Source of the DNA: Tolypothrix sp. NIES-4075
GTDB lineage: Bacteria; Cyanobacteriota; Cyanobacteriia; Cyanobacteriales; Nostocaceae
Assembly (NCBI RefSeq): GCF_002218085.1
Contig: NZ_BDUC01000002.1
Span: 1,167,694-1,231,693, forward strand
Reading direction: 5' to 3'
DNA: 64,000 bases
The position numbers were made by a program, and so were the translations under genes. Within the stretch, counting starts at the first letter, position 1, and each line of letters starts with the position of its first letter. Positions 33,117-41,783 of the stretch are shown here, piece after piece. Below the pieces are notes generated by a model. That model did not search any database. It worked only from the letters and a program-made list of their open reading frames with translations, and was not told the DNA's origin.

Positions 33117-34319
33117 GTGAAATTACGCCGTCTGATACCAATTTTTGATAACTCCGTCTCCACTTGGGCTTTAGAAGCGCGGTTGTTGCGCTGGTTAACA
33201 TTGATTTGGCTGTTTGTCGGGTTGATAATGCTGTTCTCAGCATCGTATCCCGTAGCTGACGCTCGTCATAATGATGGACTGTACTACTTTAAGCGTCAGC
33301 TAATGTGGGTGTTCGTGTCATTAATAGTATTAAACATCGTTGTTAATTTACCTTTGCGGAAAATATTAGGAATATCCCATTGGTTTGTCTTTTTGTTTTT
33401 GGTATTAATTTTTGTTACTTTGATACCAGGATTAGGAAGAAAAGCTTTTGACGCATCTCGCTGGCTGGCTTTAGGTCCAATTCCCATTCAACCTTCTGAA
33501 TTAATAAAACCCTTTTTAGTGCTGCAAAGTGCGCGGCTTTTTGGTCAGTGGGAACGAATAACTTGGCGAGTTCGCTTCACCTGGCTGGGTATTTTTGGTT
33601 TAATAATTATCGGAATTTTAGCACAACCTAACTTAAGTACAACCGCACTCTGCGGTATGACAATTTGGTTAATTGCTTTAGCGGCTGGTTTACCTTATAA
33701 ATATTTGGGCGGAACAGCCTTTGGTGGGATACTTTTGGCAGTTCTCAGTATTAGCATCAAAGAATATCAGCGCAAGCGAGTGATGTCCTTTATGAATCCT
33801 TGGGCGGATGCAACTGGTGATGGCTATCAGCTAGTACAAAGTTTGCTGGCAGTCGGTTCTGGGGGAACTTGGGGTAGTGGGTTTGGACTTTCGCAACAAA
33901 AGCTGTTTTATTTACCAATTCAGGACACCGATTTTATTTTTGCGGTATTCTCAGAAGAATTCGGCTTTGCTGGCGGTATAAGTTTGCTGGTGCTGTTAGG
34001 TATATTCGCCACGCTGGGATTAATCATTTCCTTGAAAGCGACAAATCCAGTACATCGATTAGTAGCGATCGGTGTGACAATTTTGATGGTAGGACAATCA
34101 TTGCTGCATATTGGTGTAACCACTGGTGCGTTGCCTACAACCGGTTTACCCTTGCCGATGTTTAGTTATGGTGGTAATTCCATGATTGCTAGTTTATTGG
34201 CAACTGGATTATTAATTAGGGTAGCACGCGAAAGTAACGAAGCTGAAGTTGTACCACTGCGAGGAGAACAGGCAGAAAATCGGCGCAAGCGTCGGCTATT
34301 CCAGAAAACAAAAGTTTAA
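33117..34319 (+). CDS. ftsW: FtsW/RodA/SpoVE family peptidoglycan polymerase
   Basis: A 400-residue SEDS membrane glycosyltransferase that polymerises lipid II at the division septum. I chose GTG 33117 (VKLRRLIPIFDNSVSTWALE) because the upstream 37 codons come from the 32-bp repeats. About ten membrane helices are visible. Signature segments are GRKAFDASRWLALGPIPIQPSEL, QPNLSTTALCGM and TTGLPLPMFSYGGNSM. It is more like FtsW than RodA from memory, but the two are hard to separate by eye. Confidence 0.88.
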   Translation: MKLRRLIPIFDNSVSTWALEARLLRWLTLIWLFVGLIMLFSASYPVADARHNDGLYYFKRQLMWVFVSLIVLNIVVNLPLRKILGISHWFVFLFLVLIFVTLIPGLGRKAFDASRWLALGPIPIQPSELIKPFLVLQSARLFGQWERITWRVRFTWLGIFGLIIIGILAQPNLSTTALCGMTIWLIALAAGLPYKYLGGTAFGGILLAVLSISIKEYQRKRVMSFMNPWADATGDGYQLVQSLLAVGSGGTWGSGFGLSQQKLFYLPIQDTDFIFAVFSEEFGFAGGISLLVLLGIFATLGLIISLKATNPVHRLVAIGVTILMVGQSLLHIGVTTGALPTTGLPLPMFSYGGNSMIASLLATGLLIRVARESNEAEVVPLRGEQAENRRKRRLFQKTKV

Positions 34320-34326
34320 ATCGTAA

Positions 34327-34433
34327 TATAGCGTTTCCTGACCTAGCGAGGTACACCCGTAGGGGCACGGCAGTGCCGTGCCCCTACACCTCGCAACACA
34401 AAACTGTACCGCATCTGAATGGGAAACGCTATA
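34327..34433. mobile_element. MITE-like element with terminal inverted repeats
   Basis: A 107-bp element bounded by TATAGCGTTTCC and its exact complement GGAAACGCTATA. Inside are GCGAGGTACACCCG, the palindrome GTAGGGGCACGGCA / TGCCGTGCCCCTAC and CTGTACCGCATCTGAATGGG. A related copy without a clear left end lies at about 40920-41011. Confidence 0.82.
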
Positions 34434-34438
34434 AGCGC

Positions 34439-34500
34439 TTTAGAGGTTGTTTGAAAAGTCGGTTGGCAATGTAGAATACCCTCGCCTAAAGGCGAGGGGA
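34439..34500. mobile_element. Left end of a second MITE, cut off by the group II intron
   Basis: TTTAGAGGTTGTTTGAAAAG matches the terminal repeat of the complete element at 41584-41723. No right end follows: after the hairpin CCCTCGCCTAAAGGCGAGGG the group II intron begins. Confidence 0.6.
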
Positions 34501-35085
34501 GTGTGTGCGATTCGTTCATCCTAAATGAACTAAAAGTTCAGGGACGGGTGGCAAGGAAAGGATAAATCCGAACCTTGACAACTTGATAATCGTGAGGGTG
34601 CAAGTCCCTCTCCCTAAGTGCTGGGGTAACAGCATCATCCCTACGGTAGCGACTAGTCATCAATCCGTAAAGCGGGATGAAAAGGCGGTAAAACTTGAAG
34701 CCTAATCCGGTTTCCGTCAAGCATGAATCAATGGATAACGAAAGTGAAGATGTGGTAAACTGCCGTCACACGCAAACAGCCAAATAAGGCTGATAGGCTG
34801 TCGCCAAAAGGCAAAGGATAATGGGGCTGGCGGCTACGCTCCCGACCAGCAAGCACTCCAAATAAACCCGGCAGAGAGCATCATCCTAAAGATTCTAACC
34901 AACGATTATCAGGAACGAAGTAACCGATTATTTGCTCTCATGTGTAGGTCGATACCATGAGTAGGTACTAACCAGAAGCAATAATACGGAAAGATTGTCT
35001 AAGAAGCCAAAGCCTAGAGTAATTTCTGGGATATGCAGACGTAGGCACGATGTCTTGGAATGAATAGGTACAAGTAGCAGTTTAT

Positions 35086-35640
35086 ATGTCTAAAGCACGG
35101 ATTGAAAACCCGATGATGGAATGGAAAAACATCCCCTGGCGCAAGCTAGAAAGGAAAGTTTTTAAGCTGCAAAAACGCATATTCAAAGCCTCAGAACATG
35201 GCGATGTCAAAACAGTCAGGCGACTCCAAAAGACCTTGATAAGGTCTTGGTCTGCAAAGTGTTTAGCGGTTCGACGGGTAACACAAGACAATATTGGCAA
35301 AAAGACGGCAGGAGTGGACGGTATAAAATTACTATCCCCAGAAGCACGTTTAAGGCTAGTTGAACGATTAAGCCTCACAGGAAAATCCAAGCCCACACGT
35401 CGGATTTGGATTCCTAAACCTGGAACAGAGGAAAAACGTCCTTTAGGGATACCCACAATAGCTGACCGCGCACTACAAGCTTTAGTAAAAATGGCTTTGG
35501 AACCCGAATGGGAAGCCAAATTTGAGCCAAATTCCTACGGCTTTAGACCTGGACGCTCACCCCATGACGCAATCGGAGCAATATTTGCTGCAATTAAGAG
35601 TAAAGCAAAATATGTGCTGGATGCTGACATTGCAAAATGC
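35086..35640 (+). CDS. ltrA: Outer intron-encoded protein, 5' part (reverse transcriptase)
   Basis: The first 185 codons of a group II intron reverse transcriptase, from MSKARIENPMMEWKNIPW. It covers the N-terminal RT0 region and RT motifs 1-3 (RRIWIPKPGTEEKRPLGIPT, FEPNSYGFRPGRSPHDAI). The reading frame is cut after VLDADIAKC by the inner intron; the in-frame tail VRRDS belongs to intron sequence. Joining codon 35638-35640 (TGC) to TTC at 38044 restores the catalytic motif DADIAKCFDRINH. It is functional only if the inner intron splices. Confidence 0.9.
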
Positions 35641-38043
35641 GTGCGCCGCGACAGTTAATGCGGTATCCCCAACCAAGTTGGGAGAGAATGAGGAGATGGT
35701 CTCTAGGTTAACCAACTTACCTGGAGTCGAAAGACAAAAGGGACAACAGCATGTTGGTAAAGCCGGGAATAGAGAGAAGGCGTTAAAACTATTGTCCGGC
35801 AAGACCTGTGTGACATGGTGAAAGTTAAACTACTTGAAGCCCAATTCTGACGGTATACTCGATTGCCTATTCCTACAACGCCTGAAAGGAATAATCGTTT
35901 GTGTGTAGTTTTAAGCATTTGAACCACACAACTTCTTCAAACGAAGTCAGCCACCGATGAGATGGCTCAACGAATGAGTGGGACACCTAAATCACACTAT
36001 TACGTACCGAGTTAATAAAGCGCGGGATGACCTACGGGGGGCGACCCCTATGGTTACAGAGTTCTCATAGTAGTCCGAGGACGGGAAAGCCGTCCACATG
36101 GCGAAGGGGAACAGGTATTCTTCACACTTGTATCGAGAGGTACGCGAGATGCGAAATGCCGAAACGGTTTTAAGTGTAATTCGAGACAGAGGTTATCGTG
36201 GTTTACCTCTGGATGATATCTACAGGCAACTTTTCAATCCAAATCTGTACCTTTTAGCGTACAGCCGCATCTATAAAAATGATGGGGCGATGACGCAAGG
36301 GGTTACACCAGAAACTGTTGATGGGATGTCCATTAAAAAGATTGAAAACCTCATAGAAGATATTCGCTATGAACGTTTTCGGTGGACACCAGTACGGCGA
36401 ATTAATATTCCCAAGAAAAATGGGAAAACTCGACCCCTGGGTATTCCCACATGGAATGATAAATTGGTTCAAGAAGTAATACGTTTAATATTAGAAGCGT
36501 ACTACGAACCTCAATTTTCCAACAGCAGTCATGGTTTTAGACCCAATCGTGGATGCCATACGGCATTAACAATAATAGACCGCACTTGGCAAGGAACCAA
36601 GTGGTTTATCGAAGGAGATATCCGTGGATGCTTTGACAATATAGACCATAAAATCTTAATGTCAATTCTCCGCGAGAAAATCCAAGATAATCGCTTTCTG
36701 AGATTGATTGAAAATTTGCTAAAAGCAGGTTATTGTGAGCAATGGAAATATTACTCTACCCTGAGCGGAACGCCGCAAGGCTCGATTATATCACCCATAC
36801 TCGCAAATATCTATCTTGACAAATTCGATACATTTATCGAACAGACACTCATCCGAGAGTATACATCTGGTAAATGTCGGGCAGAAAATTCGGAGTATTC
36901 AAAACTCGTAAAACTTGCCTGGTATTTCAGGAAACATGGACAATTTGATAAAGCGCGTCAACTGGAAATTAAATACCAGAAAATGCCTTCTAAAGATGTC
37001 CGTGACCCTGAATATAGAAGGCTAAAGTACGTCCGCTATGCAGACGATTTTCTACTTGGTTTTATTGGCTCATTTCAAGAAGCAAAAGAAATTAAGGAAA
37101 AGCTAAAGACATTTTTAGCTGAAAACCTTCAGTTGGAATTGTCTCCAGAAAAGACCTTAATTACTAACGCCAGGAATGAAGCAGCAAGCTTTTTAGGGTA
37201 CGAAATTTTAGTTCAATATTCCGACGATAAGCATACCAATGGTAAACGCTCGATTAATGGAATTATTGCACTAAGAATCCCAGCAAGATTTCTAGAAGAA
37301 AAGTGCGCTCTATATATGAGGAATGGTAAACCCATTCATCGCCCTGAACTAATAAATGATGATGATTTTACTATTATCAACATTTTCCAATCAGAATTTA
37401 GAGGGTACGTACAATTCTATAGCCTTGCTCAAAATATTGCATGGCTCCGAAAACTTCAATGGGTTATGTCGAGTTCACTGATGAAAACTCTTGCCTGTAA
37501 ATACAGAACTAGCGTGGCTAAAATTTGCGCTAAGTTCAATAAGACGGTAAAGCTTCCACAAGGCTTAAGAAAGTGCGTAGAAATAACCGTTCCAGTAGAA
37601 GGTAAGAAACCTTTAGTCGCTCGCTTCGGCGGCATACAATTAAAACGCAACCTAAAAGCAACCATTCTAGACCTGCCAACAAATAGAAAACCCGCGTTCA
37701 GAAATGAACTAATTAAACGGCTTCTTGCGGATGAATGTGAGATTTGTGGGGCAAAAGGTAACATTGAAGTTCACCATATTCGCGCTCTTAAAGACCTCAA
37801 AATAAAGGGCAGAAAGGAAAAACCGCAATGGATGCAAATTATGTCCGCACGTAGAAGGAAAACTCTCATGGTCTGCCCTCAATGCCATGATGCAATACAC
37901 GCTGGTAAACCAACATGTAACCGAGTCTCGTGATGACAGAGTACTGGAGAGCCGTGTACCTGGAAATCTTGTAAGCACGGTTCGGAGGGGGCTAGTTGGA
38001 AAAGGAGCCAAATTGTGGAAACCTCGCTAGCTAGCTACCCACT
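35641..38043 (+). mobile_element. Inner group II intron nested in the outer RT gene
   Basis: A complete intron: 5' end GTGCGCCGCGAC at 35641, structured RNA to about 36090, its own RT gene, domain V GAGCCGTGTACC...GCACGGTTC (37949-37983), and a domain VI that ends near CTACCCACT. The excised length is 2403 bp. Boundaries shifted left by one base (35640-38042, ending CCCAC) also restore the host frame, because TGC and TGT both encode Cys. The 5' GUGCG start and domain V are hallmarks of group II introns. Confidence 0.9.
36098..37933 (+). CDS. ltrA: Inner intron-encoded protein: RT, maturase and HNH endonuclease
   Basis: A 611-residue protein, intact. It has RT motifs (PVRRINIPKKNGKTRPLGIP, SSHGFRPNRGCHTAL, EGDIRGCFDNIDH), the catalytic YADDFLLGF, GTPQGSIISPILANI, a maturase (X) region, and a C-terminal HNH nuclease (CEICG, VHHIRALKDL, CPQCHDAIH). 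It should splice its intron and drive retrohoming. Its sequence is clearly different from the outer protein, resembling the organellar-type lineage (LLAYSRIYKNDGAMTQGV), so the two introns are of separate origin. Confidence 0.95.
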   Translation: MAKGNRYSSHLYREVREMRNAETVLSVIRDRGYRGLPLDDIYRQLFNPNLYLLAYSRIYKNDGAMTQGVTPETVDGMSIKKIENLIEDIRYERFRWTPVRRINIPKKNGKTRPLGIPTWNDKLVQEVIRLILEAYYEPQFSNSSHGFRPNRGCHTALTIIDRTWQGTKWFIEGDIRGCFDNIDHKILMSILREKIQDNRFLRLIENLLKAGYCEQWKYYSTLSGTPQGSIISPILANIYLDKFDTFIEQTLIREYTSGKCRAENSEYSKLVKLAWYFRKHGQFDKARQLEIKYQKMPSKDVRDPEYRRLKYVRYADDFLLGFIGSFQEAKEIKEKLKTFLAENLQLELSPEKTLITNARNEAASFLGYEILVQYSDDKHTNGKRSINGIIALRIPARFLEEKCALYMRNGKPIHRPELINDDDFTIINIFQSEFRGYVQFYSLAQNIAWLRKLQWVMSSSLMKTLACKYRTSVAKICAKFNKTVKLPQGLRKCVEITVPVEGKKPLVARFGGIQLKRNLKATILDLPTNRKPAFRNELIKRLLADECEICGAKGNIEVHHIRALKDLKIKGRKEKPQWMQIMSARRRKTLMVCPQCHDAIHAGKPTCNRVS

Positions 38044-39195
38044 TTCGACCGAATTAACCACTCAAAACTGCTGACAAGACTGAACACTTCCCCAACCATA
38101 CGCCGACAAGTCAAGGGATGGTTAAAATCTGGAGTGATAGACAGCAAAAAGCTGTTTCCAACAGATGAAGGCACACCGCAAGGTGGCGTTTGTTCGCCAC
38201 TACTTGCAAATATTGCCCTTCATGGGATGGAGGAGCGAATAAAACAAGCTTTTCCCGAAAAAGAAATTTGGGAAAAGAATAGAAGGATAGGTCGCCGTAA
38301 TGCTGCCCATCTAATTCGCTTCGCCGATGACTTCGTAATCATACACGAAGATTTGGAAGTAGTGCAGCAATGTCAACAAATAATCTCTGAATGGTTAAAG
38401 GAATTGGGTTTAGAGCTAAAATCTAGTAAAACAAGAATCTCCCACACTCTACATCAACATGATGGAAATACGGGTTTTGATTTCTTAGGATTCACAATCA
38501 GACAATTTCCGGTCGGAAAATACCAATCAGGAAAAAACACTGTTGGAAAACCACTAGGATTTAAAACACTTATCAAACCTAGTAAAGAAAGCCTCAAGAG
38601 ACACCGAGAAAAAATTAAGAAAATCATCAATGTTCATAAAGCATCAACCCAATTGATACTTATAAATGAACTAAACCCGGTAATTAGGGGATGGTCTAAT
38701 TATTTTTCCACGGTGGTTAGCTCAGATGCATATTCGATACTAGACAATTGGATGTACCAGCAACTTAAAAACTGGGCAGTCCACCGTCATCCACTCAAAA
38801 GTCAATATTGGATATCTAATAAATACTGGCTGATTGATAAAGGTGGGGGTTGGAAATTCGCAGCTAACGAGAAAGATTCAATCAAAAAGATATCCCGACA
38901 TACGGAAACTCCTATTGAAAGGCATATAAAAGTGCAAGGACATAGAAGCCCGTTTGACGGAGATTGGATTTATTGGAGTACAAGGATGGGACAGCACCCG
39001 GAAGCTAATAAGAGAATATCCTTACTTCTCAAAAAGCAAAAAGGTAAATGCCCGCACTGTGGACTCTATTTTAAAGAAGACGACGTACTGGAAATCGACC
39101 ATATTATCCCCCGCTCCCAAGGTGGTAAGGAGGAATACAAGAATCTCCAGTTACTTCATCGACATTGCCATGATGTAAAAACTGCCCTTGACTAG
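38044..39195 (+). CDS. ltrA: Outer intron-encoded protein, 3' part (RT, maturase, HNH)
   Basis: Codons 186-568 of the outer RT. The frame runs from FDRINHSKLLTRLNTSP through GTPQGGVCSPLLANIALHG, the catalytic motif LIRFADDFVIIHED, the maturase region (LIKPSKESLKRHREKIKKI, LNPVIRGWSNYF) and the HNH nuclease (CPHCGLYF, IDHIIPRSQGG, LLHRHCHD). No frameshift or stop is visible, so after removal of the inner intron the protein would be complete. An internal ATG at 38134 is not the true start. Confidence 0.9.
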   Translation, partial: FDRINHSKLLTRLNTSPTIRRQVKGWLKSGVIDSKKLFPTDEGTPQGGVCSPLLANIALHGMEERIKQAFPEKEIWEKNRRIGRRNAAHLIRFADDFVIIHEDLEVVQQCQQIISEWLKELGLELKSSKTRISHTLHQHDGNTGFDFLGFTIRQFPVGKYQSGKNTVGKPLGFKTLIKPSKESLKRHREKIKKIINVHKASTQLILINELNPVIRGWSNYFSTVVSSDAYSILDNWMYQQLKNWAVHRHPLKSQYWISNKYWLIDKGGGWKFAANEKDSIKKISRHTETPIERHIKVQGHRSPFDGDWIYWSTRMGQHPEANKRISLLLKKQKGKCPHCGLYFKEDDVLEIDHIIPRSQGGKEEYKNLQLLHRHCHDVKTALD

Positions 39196-39309
39196 GCAGT
39201 ATGAGGTGTGCGTGACAAGCGCCGAGATATTGAGGAGCCGGATGAGGTGAAAATCTCACGTCCGGTTTTGAAGACCAGCAGGGTTGGTAACAACCTTGCT
39301 GAGTTTAAT

Positions 39310-40301
39310 CATTCTACAACCAAGCTTTACCCCTAAGACGGGCGGTGGGCAATCGCTCTGGCGAAGCAAACACACTCAATAACATCGGTAAAGTCTACTC
39401 TGATTTAGGACAAAACCAGCAAGCACTGTCATTCTACAACTCTTCTTTGCCCCTAAGACGGGCGGTGGGCGATCGCTCTGGCGAAGCAAACACACTCAAT
39501 AACATCGGTAAAGTCTACTCTGATTTAGGACAAAACCAGCAAGCACTGTCATTCTACAACTCTTCTCTGCCCATACTTCGGGCAGTGGGCAATCGCTCTG
39601 GCGAAGCAAACACACTCAATAACATCGGTAAAGTCTACTCTGATTTAGGACAAAACCAGCAAGCACTGTCATTCTACAACTCTTCTTTGCCCCTATCTCG
39701 TGCTGTGGGCGATCGCTCTGGTGAAGCGACTACACTCAATAACATCGGTCGAGTCTACGACGCTTTAGGACAAAAGCAAAAAGCACTCGAATTTTACAAC
39801 TCTTCTCTGCCCCTAAGACGTGCTGTGGGCGATCGCTCTGGTGAAGCAATCACTTTGGCTAATAGGGGTATACTATTTCAAAATACCAATCGACCCACTG
39901 AAGCCATTACAGATTTAGAAAAATCTCTCCAAATCACTTTAGAAATACGTCGGGGTTTACAGCAGCAAAATCGCCAAAACTTTTTACAGCAAAATGATTG
40001 GAGTGCAACTGCGTTAGTTAATGTCCTAATTGAGCAAAAGAAAGATGCTCAAGCCTTTGAATGGGTTAATTTATTCACCACATCTGAGCTAGCTGACTAT
40101 AATCGCTTAATTAATGCCAAAGTTGCGAACTCCGAAGCCCAGCAAGCTATTAATAAGTGGAATCAACAAAATCAACAACTAAAATCAATAAGGCAACAAC
40201 TACAAACCAATTATTCGGAAGCTTTAGCCCAAAAAATTCGCCAATTAGAAGCGCAAGTCTATCAGCAAGCAGCAGAATTACCCCCAATACGCTTCGGATA
40301 A
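39310..40301 (+). pseudogene. TPR-repeat protein, 5' end lost (probably CHAT-type)
   Basis: Coding similarity starts right at the outer intron edge with (S)FYNQALPLRRAVGNRSGEA, in the middle of a repeat. Four 40-residue TPR units follow (GEANTLNNIGKVYSDLGQNQ, ALSFYNSSLP) and then a helical segment (LQQQNRQNFLQQNDWSATAL, EWVNLFTTSELADYNRL) that usually precedes a CHAT protease domain. The protein stops at PPIRFG with no CHAT domain. Both ends are therefore missing. A GTG at 39345 is the first possible start, but it has no ribosome binding site. The DNA units are 120 bp long and the first three are almost identical. Confidence 0.82.
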
Positions 40302-40325
40302 TATTTTTTGATGAAAATTATAGAT

Positions 40326-40545
40326 CACAAAGACGCGATAAATCGCCGTCTTTACAATAATCAGTCCTTTGTAGAGACGGCGATTTATCGCGTCTCTTGC
40401 CTTAACACCAAGCGTATTGGAATTACCCCACCCTAACCCTCCCCTTGTAAAGGGGAGCCACTGCGTTGGACGGGTTCCCCGGCAGACGCGCAAGTGGCGT
40501 GAGGGAACCGGATTTTTCTAGTTTCCCCTACTAGATTCCAAATTT
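40326..40545. repeat. Interspersed hairpin elements
   Basis: AAGACGCGATAAATCGCCGTC is mirrored by GACGGCGATTTATCGCGTCT about 40 bp later. CCAATACGCTTCGG, at the end of the TPR remnant, is echoed by AAGCGTATTGG at 40410. A GGGGAGCCACTGCG...AGTGGCGTGAGGG element follows. No gene is seen. Confidence 0.7.
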
Positions 40546-40586
40546 AGGGAACAGGGAACGGGGAACAGGGAACAGGGAAAACTGAA

Positions 40587-40817
40587 GCGATCTTCCTCGT
40601 GACGAAAGCGATCTCCCTCGCGACGAAAGCGATCTCCCTCGCGACGAAAGCGATCTCCCTCGCGACGAAAGCGATCTCCCTCGCGACGAAAGCGATCTTC
40701 CTCGTGACGAAAGCGATCTCCCTCGCGACCAAAGCGATCTGACTCGCGACCAAAGCGATCTGACTCGTGACCAAAGCGATCTCCCTCGCGACCAAAGCGA
40801 TCTCCCTCGCGACAGAA
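40587..40817. repeat. Eleven-copy 21-bp tandem array
   Basis: Exactly 11 units of GCGATCTCCCTCGCGACGAAA and close variants (TTCCTCGTG, TGACTCGCGACC) in direct succession. Each unit opens with GCGATC, part of the HIP1 octamer. Because 21 is a multiple of three and the unit lacks stops, all three minus-strand frames are open across it. I regard those frames as by-products. Confidence 0.95.
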
Positions 40818-40919
40818 GCGACAGATGGGTAGGGGCACGGCTAGCCTTTGCCCCTACGAAGAAATTATGTGTTGCAAACATTATTTAAATTGGTATAACT
40901 ACAGATGAACATAGATCCT

Positions 40920-41011
40920 CGTAGGGGCGCGTAGTGAGGTACACCCGTAGGGGCACGGCTAGCCTTTGCCCCTACACCTCGCTGTACCGCATCTGAATGG
41001 GAACCGCTATA
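40920..41011. mobile_element. Partial copy of the 34.3-kb MITE-like element
   Basis: Shares GAGGTACACCCGTAGGGGCA, CCCCTACACCTCG and CTGTACCGCATCTGAATGGG with 34327-34433, and ends GGGAACCGCTATA. The left terminal repeat is absent, replaced by GATCCTCGTAGGGGCGCG. Confidence 0.75.
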
Positions 41012-41131
41012 AATACCGAGAAATTACTGGTATTAGCTGAAAATTTTATGATAAAAATTGTGAATTATGCTGAACCGAAATGCTATTTAATTAGGGCAAA
41101 CTAGCTTTATAAGTATCTGAAAAATAAATTT

Positions 41132-41527
41132 ATGGCTCGTCAAAAGAGAACATCCAGCACTTTAGAAAAAGCTCAGTTAAGATTCTCTGGATTGAAATCT
41201 ATTGTTCCAGATATCAAATATGATGAGGATTATAATCTAGAAAAAATGATGGAGTCAATTGAGCAGTTACGTAAAAAAATTGAAGTTTATAATACTGCTT
41301 TGTCTGTGGTTGATTCTTCTATAACTGAAATTGAAGAAATGGAACAAAACTTACGTCAGTTTTGTGAGAAGATGTTAATGGTAGTTGCTATTAAATACGG
41401 CAAAGACAGCCGCGAATATGAAATGGCGGGTGGTGTTCGTAATAGCGATCGCGCCCGTAAAATCAGATCAAGCCGCTTAAAATCTGTTGCCGAAAAAGCA
41501 TCAGATGAGAATGCTAAAGCTGTTTAG
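41132..41527 (+). CDS. Small coiled-coil protein of unknown function
   Basis: A 131-residue protein with a predicted coiled coil over residues 35-85 (LEKMMESIEQLRKKIEVYN, ITEIEEMEQNLRQFCEKM) and a basic C-terminus (RNSDRARKIRSSRLKS). No signal peptide. Not recognised. The start ATG is clear, but the leader AATAAATTT lacks a ribosome binding site. Confidence 0.7.
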   Translation: MARQKRTSSTLEKAQLRFSGLKSIVPDIKYDEDYNLEKMMESIEQLRKKIEVYNTALSVVDSSITEIEEMEQNLRQFCEKMLMVVAIKYGKDSREYEMAGGVRNSDRARKIRSSRLKSVAEKASDENAKAV

Positions 41528-41583
41528 CTAGTTTTGGTAGAAGCCCCACACTGTACCTGTATCCAAGTCATACCGTTTCACTT

Positions 41584-41723
41584 TAAGAGGATATTTGAAA
41601 AGTCCTTAGTAATGTATCAAATACTTTTAGATCCCCCTAAATCCACGCCACATGCGCGTCTGTCGGCTAGGGGGCATCAATAAGTGCAAAGATACAGCAA
41701 ACCACTTTTCAAACAACCTCTTA
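41584..41723. mobile_element. MITE-like element, complete
   Basis: A 140-bp element with imperfect terminal inverted repeats: TAAGAGGATATTTGAAAAGT on the left, and the complement of TAAGAGGTTGTTTGAAAAGT on the right. The interior AGATCCCCCTAAATCC...GGCTAGGGGGCATC can also pair. Its left end resembles 34439-34462. Confidence 0.75.
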
Positions 41724-41783
41724 GCGAAGACAGCGCTTACTACAATTTTTATAATTAATAATATCTCAAGTTAAAAAACAGCA

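Larger units (their letters stand above)
34501..39309 (+). mobile_element. Outer group II intron (host of a twintron)
   Basis: The 5' end is near 34501-34505 (GTGTGTGCGATTCG). About 580 bp of structured RNA follows before the RT gene. At the 3' end, domain V is GAGCCGGATGAGG...CCGGTTT (39235-39268) and domain VI ends in TTTAAT at 39309. Without the nested intron (2403 bp) the element would be about 2.4 kb, normal for a bacterial group II intron. The 5' flank is MITE sequence and the 3' flank is TPR coding sequence, so the two flanks do not form one recognisable gene. The exact 5' base is uncertain by a few nt. Confidence 0.85.

Noticed and set aside
35522..35927. Small frames in the inner intron's 5' region
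   Set aside because: They lie in structured intron RNA; the real intron protein starts at 36098.
40587..40817. CRISPR array
   Set aside because: The 21-bp units abut directly, with no variable spacers, and no cas genes are in the window.
40518..40881. Three long overlapping minus-strand reading frames with heptapeptide repeats
   Set aside because: They follow from the 21-bp repeat having no stop in any minus frame. No start signals or conserved flanks support translation.
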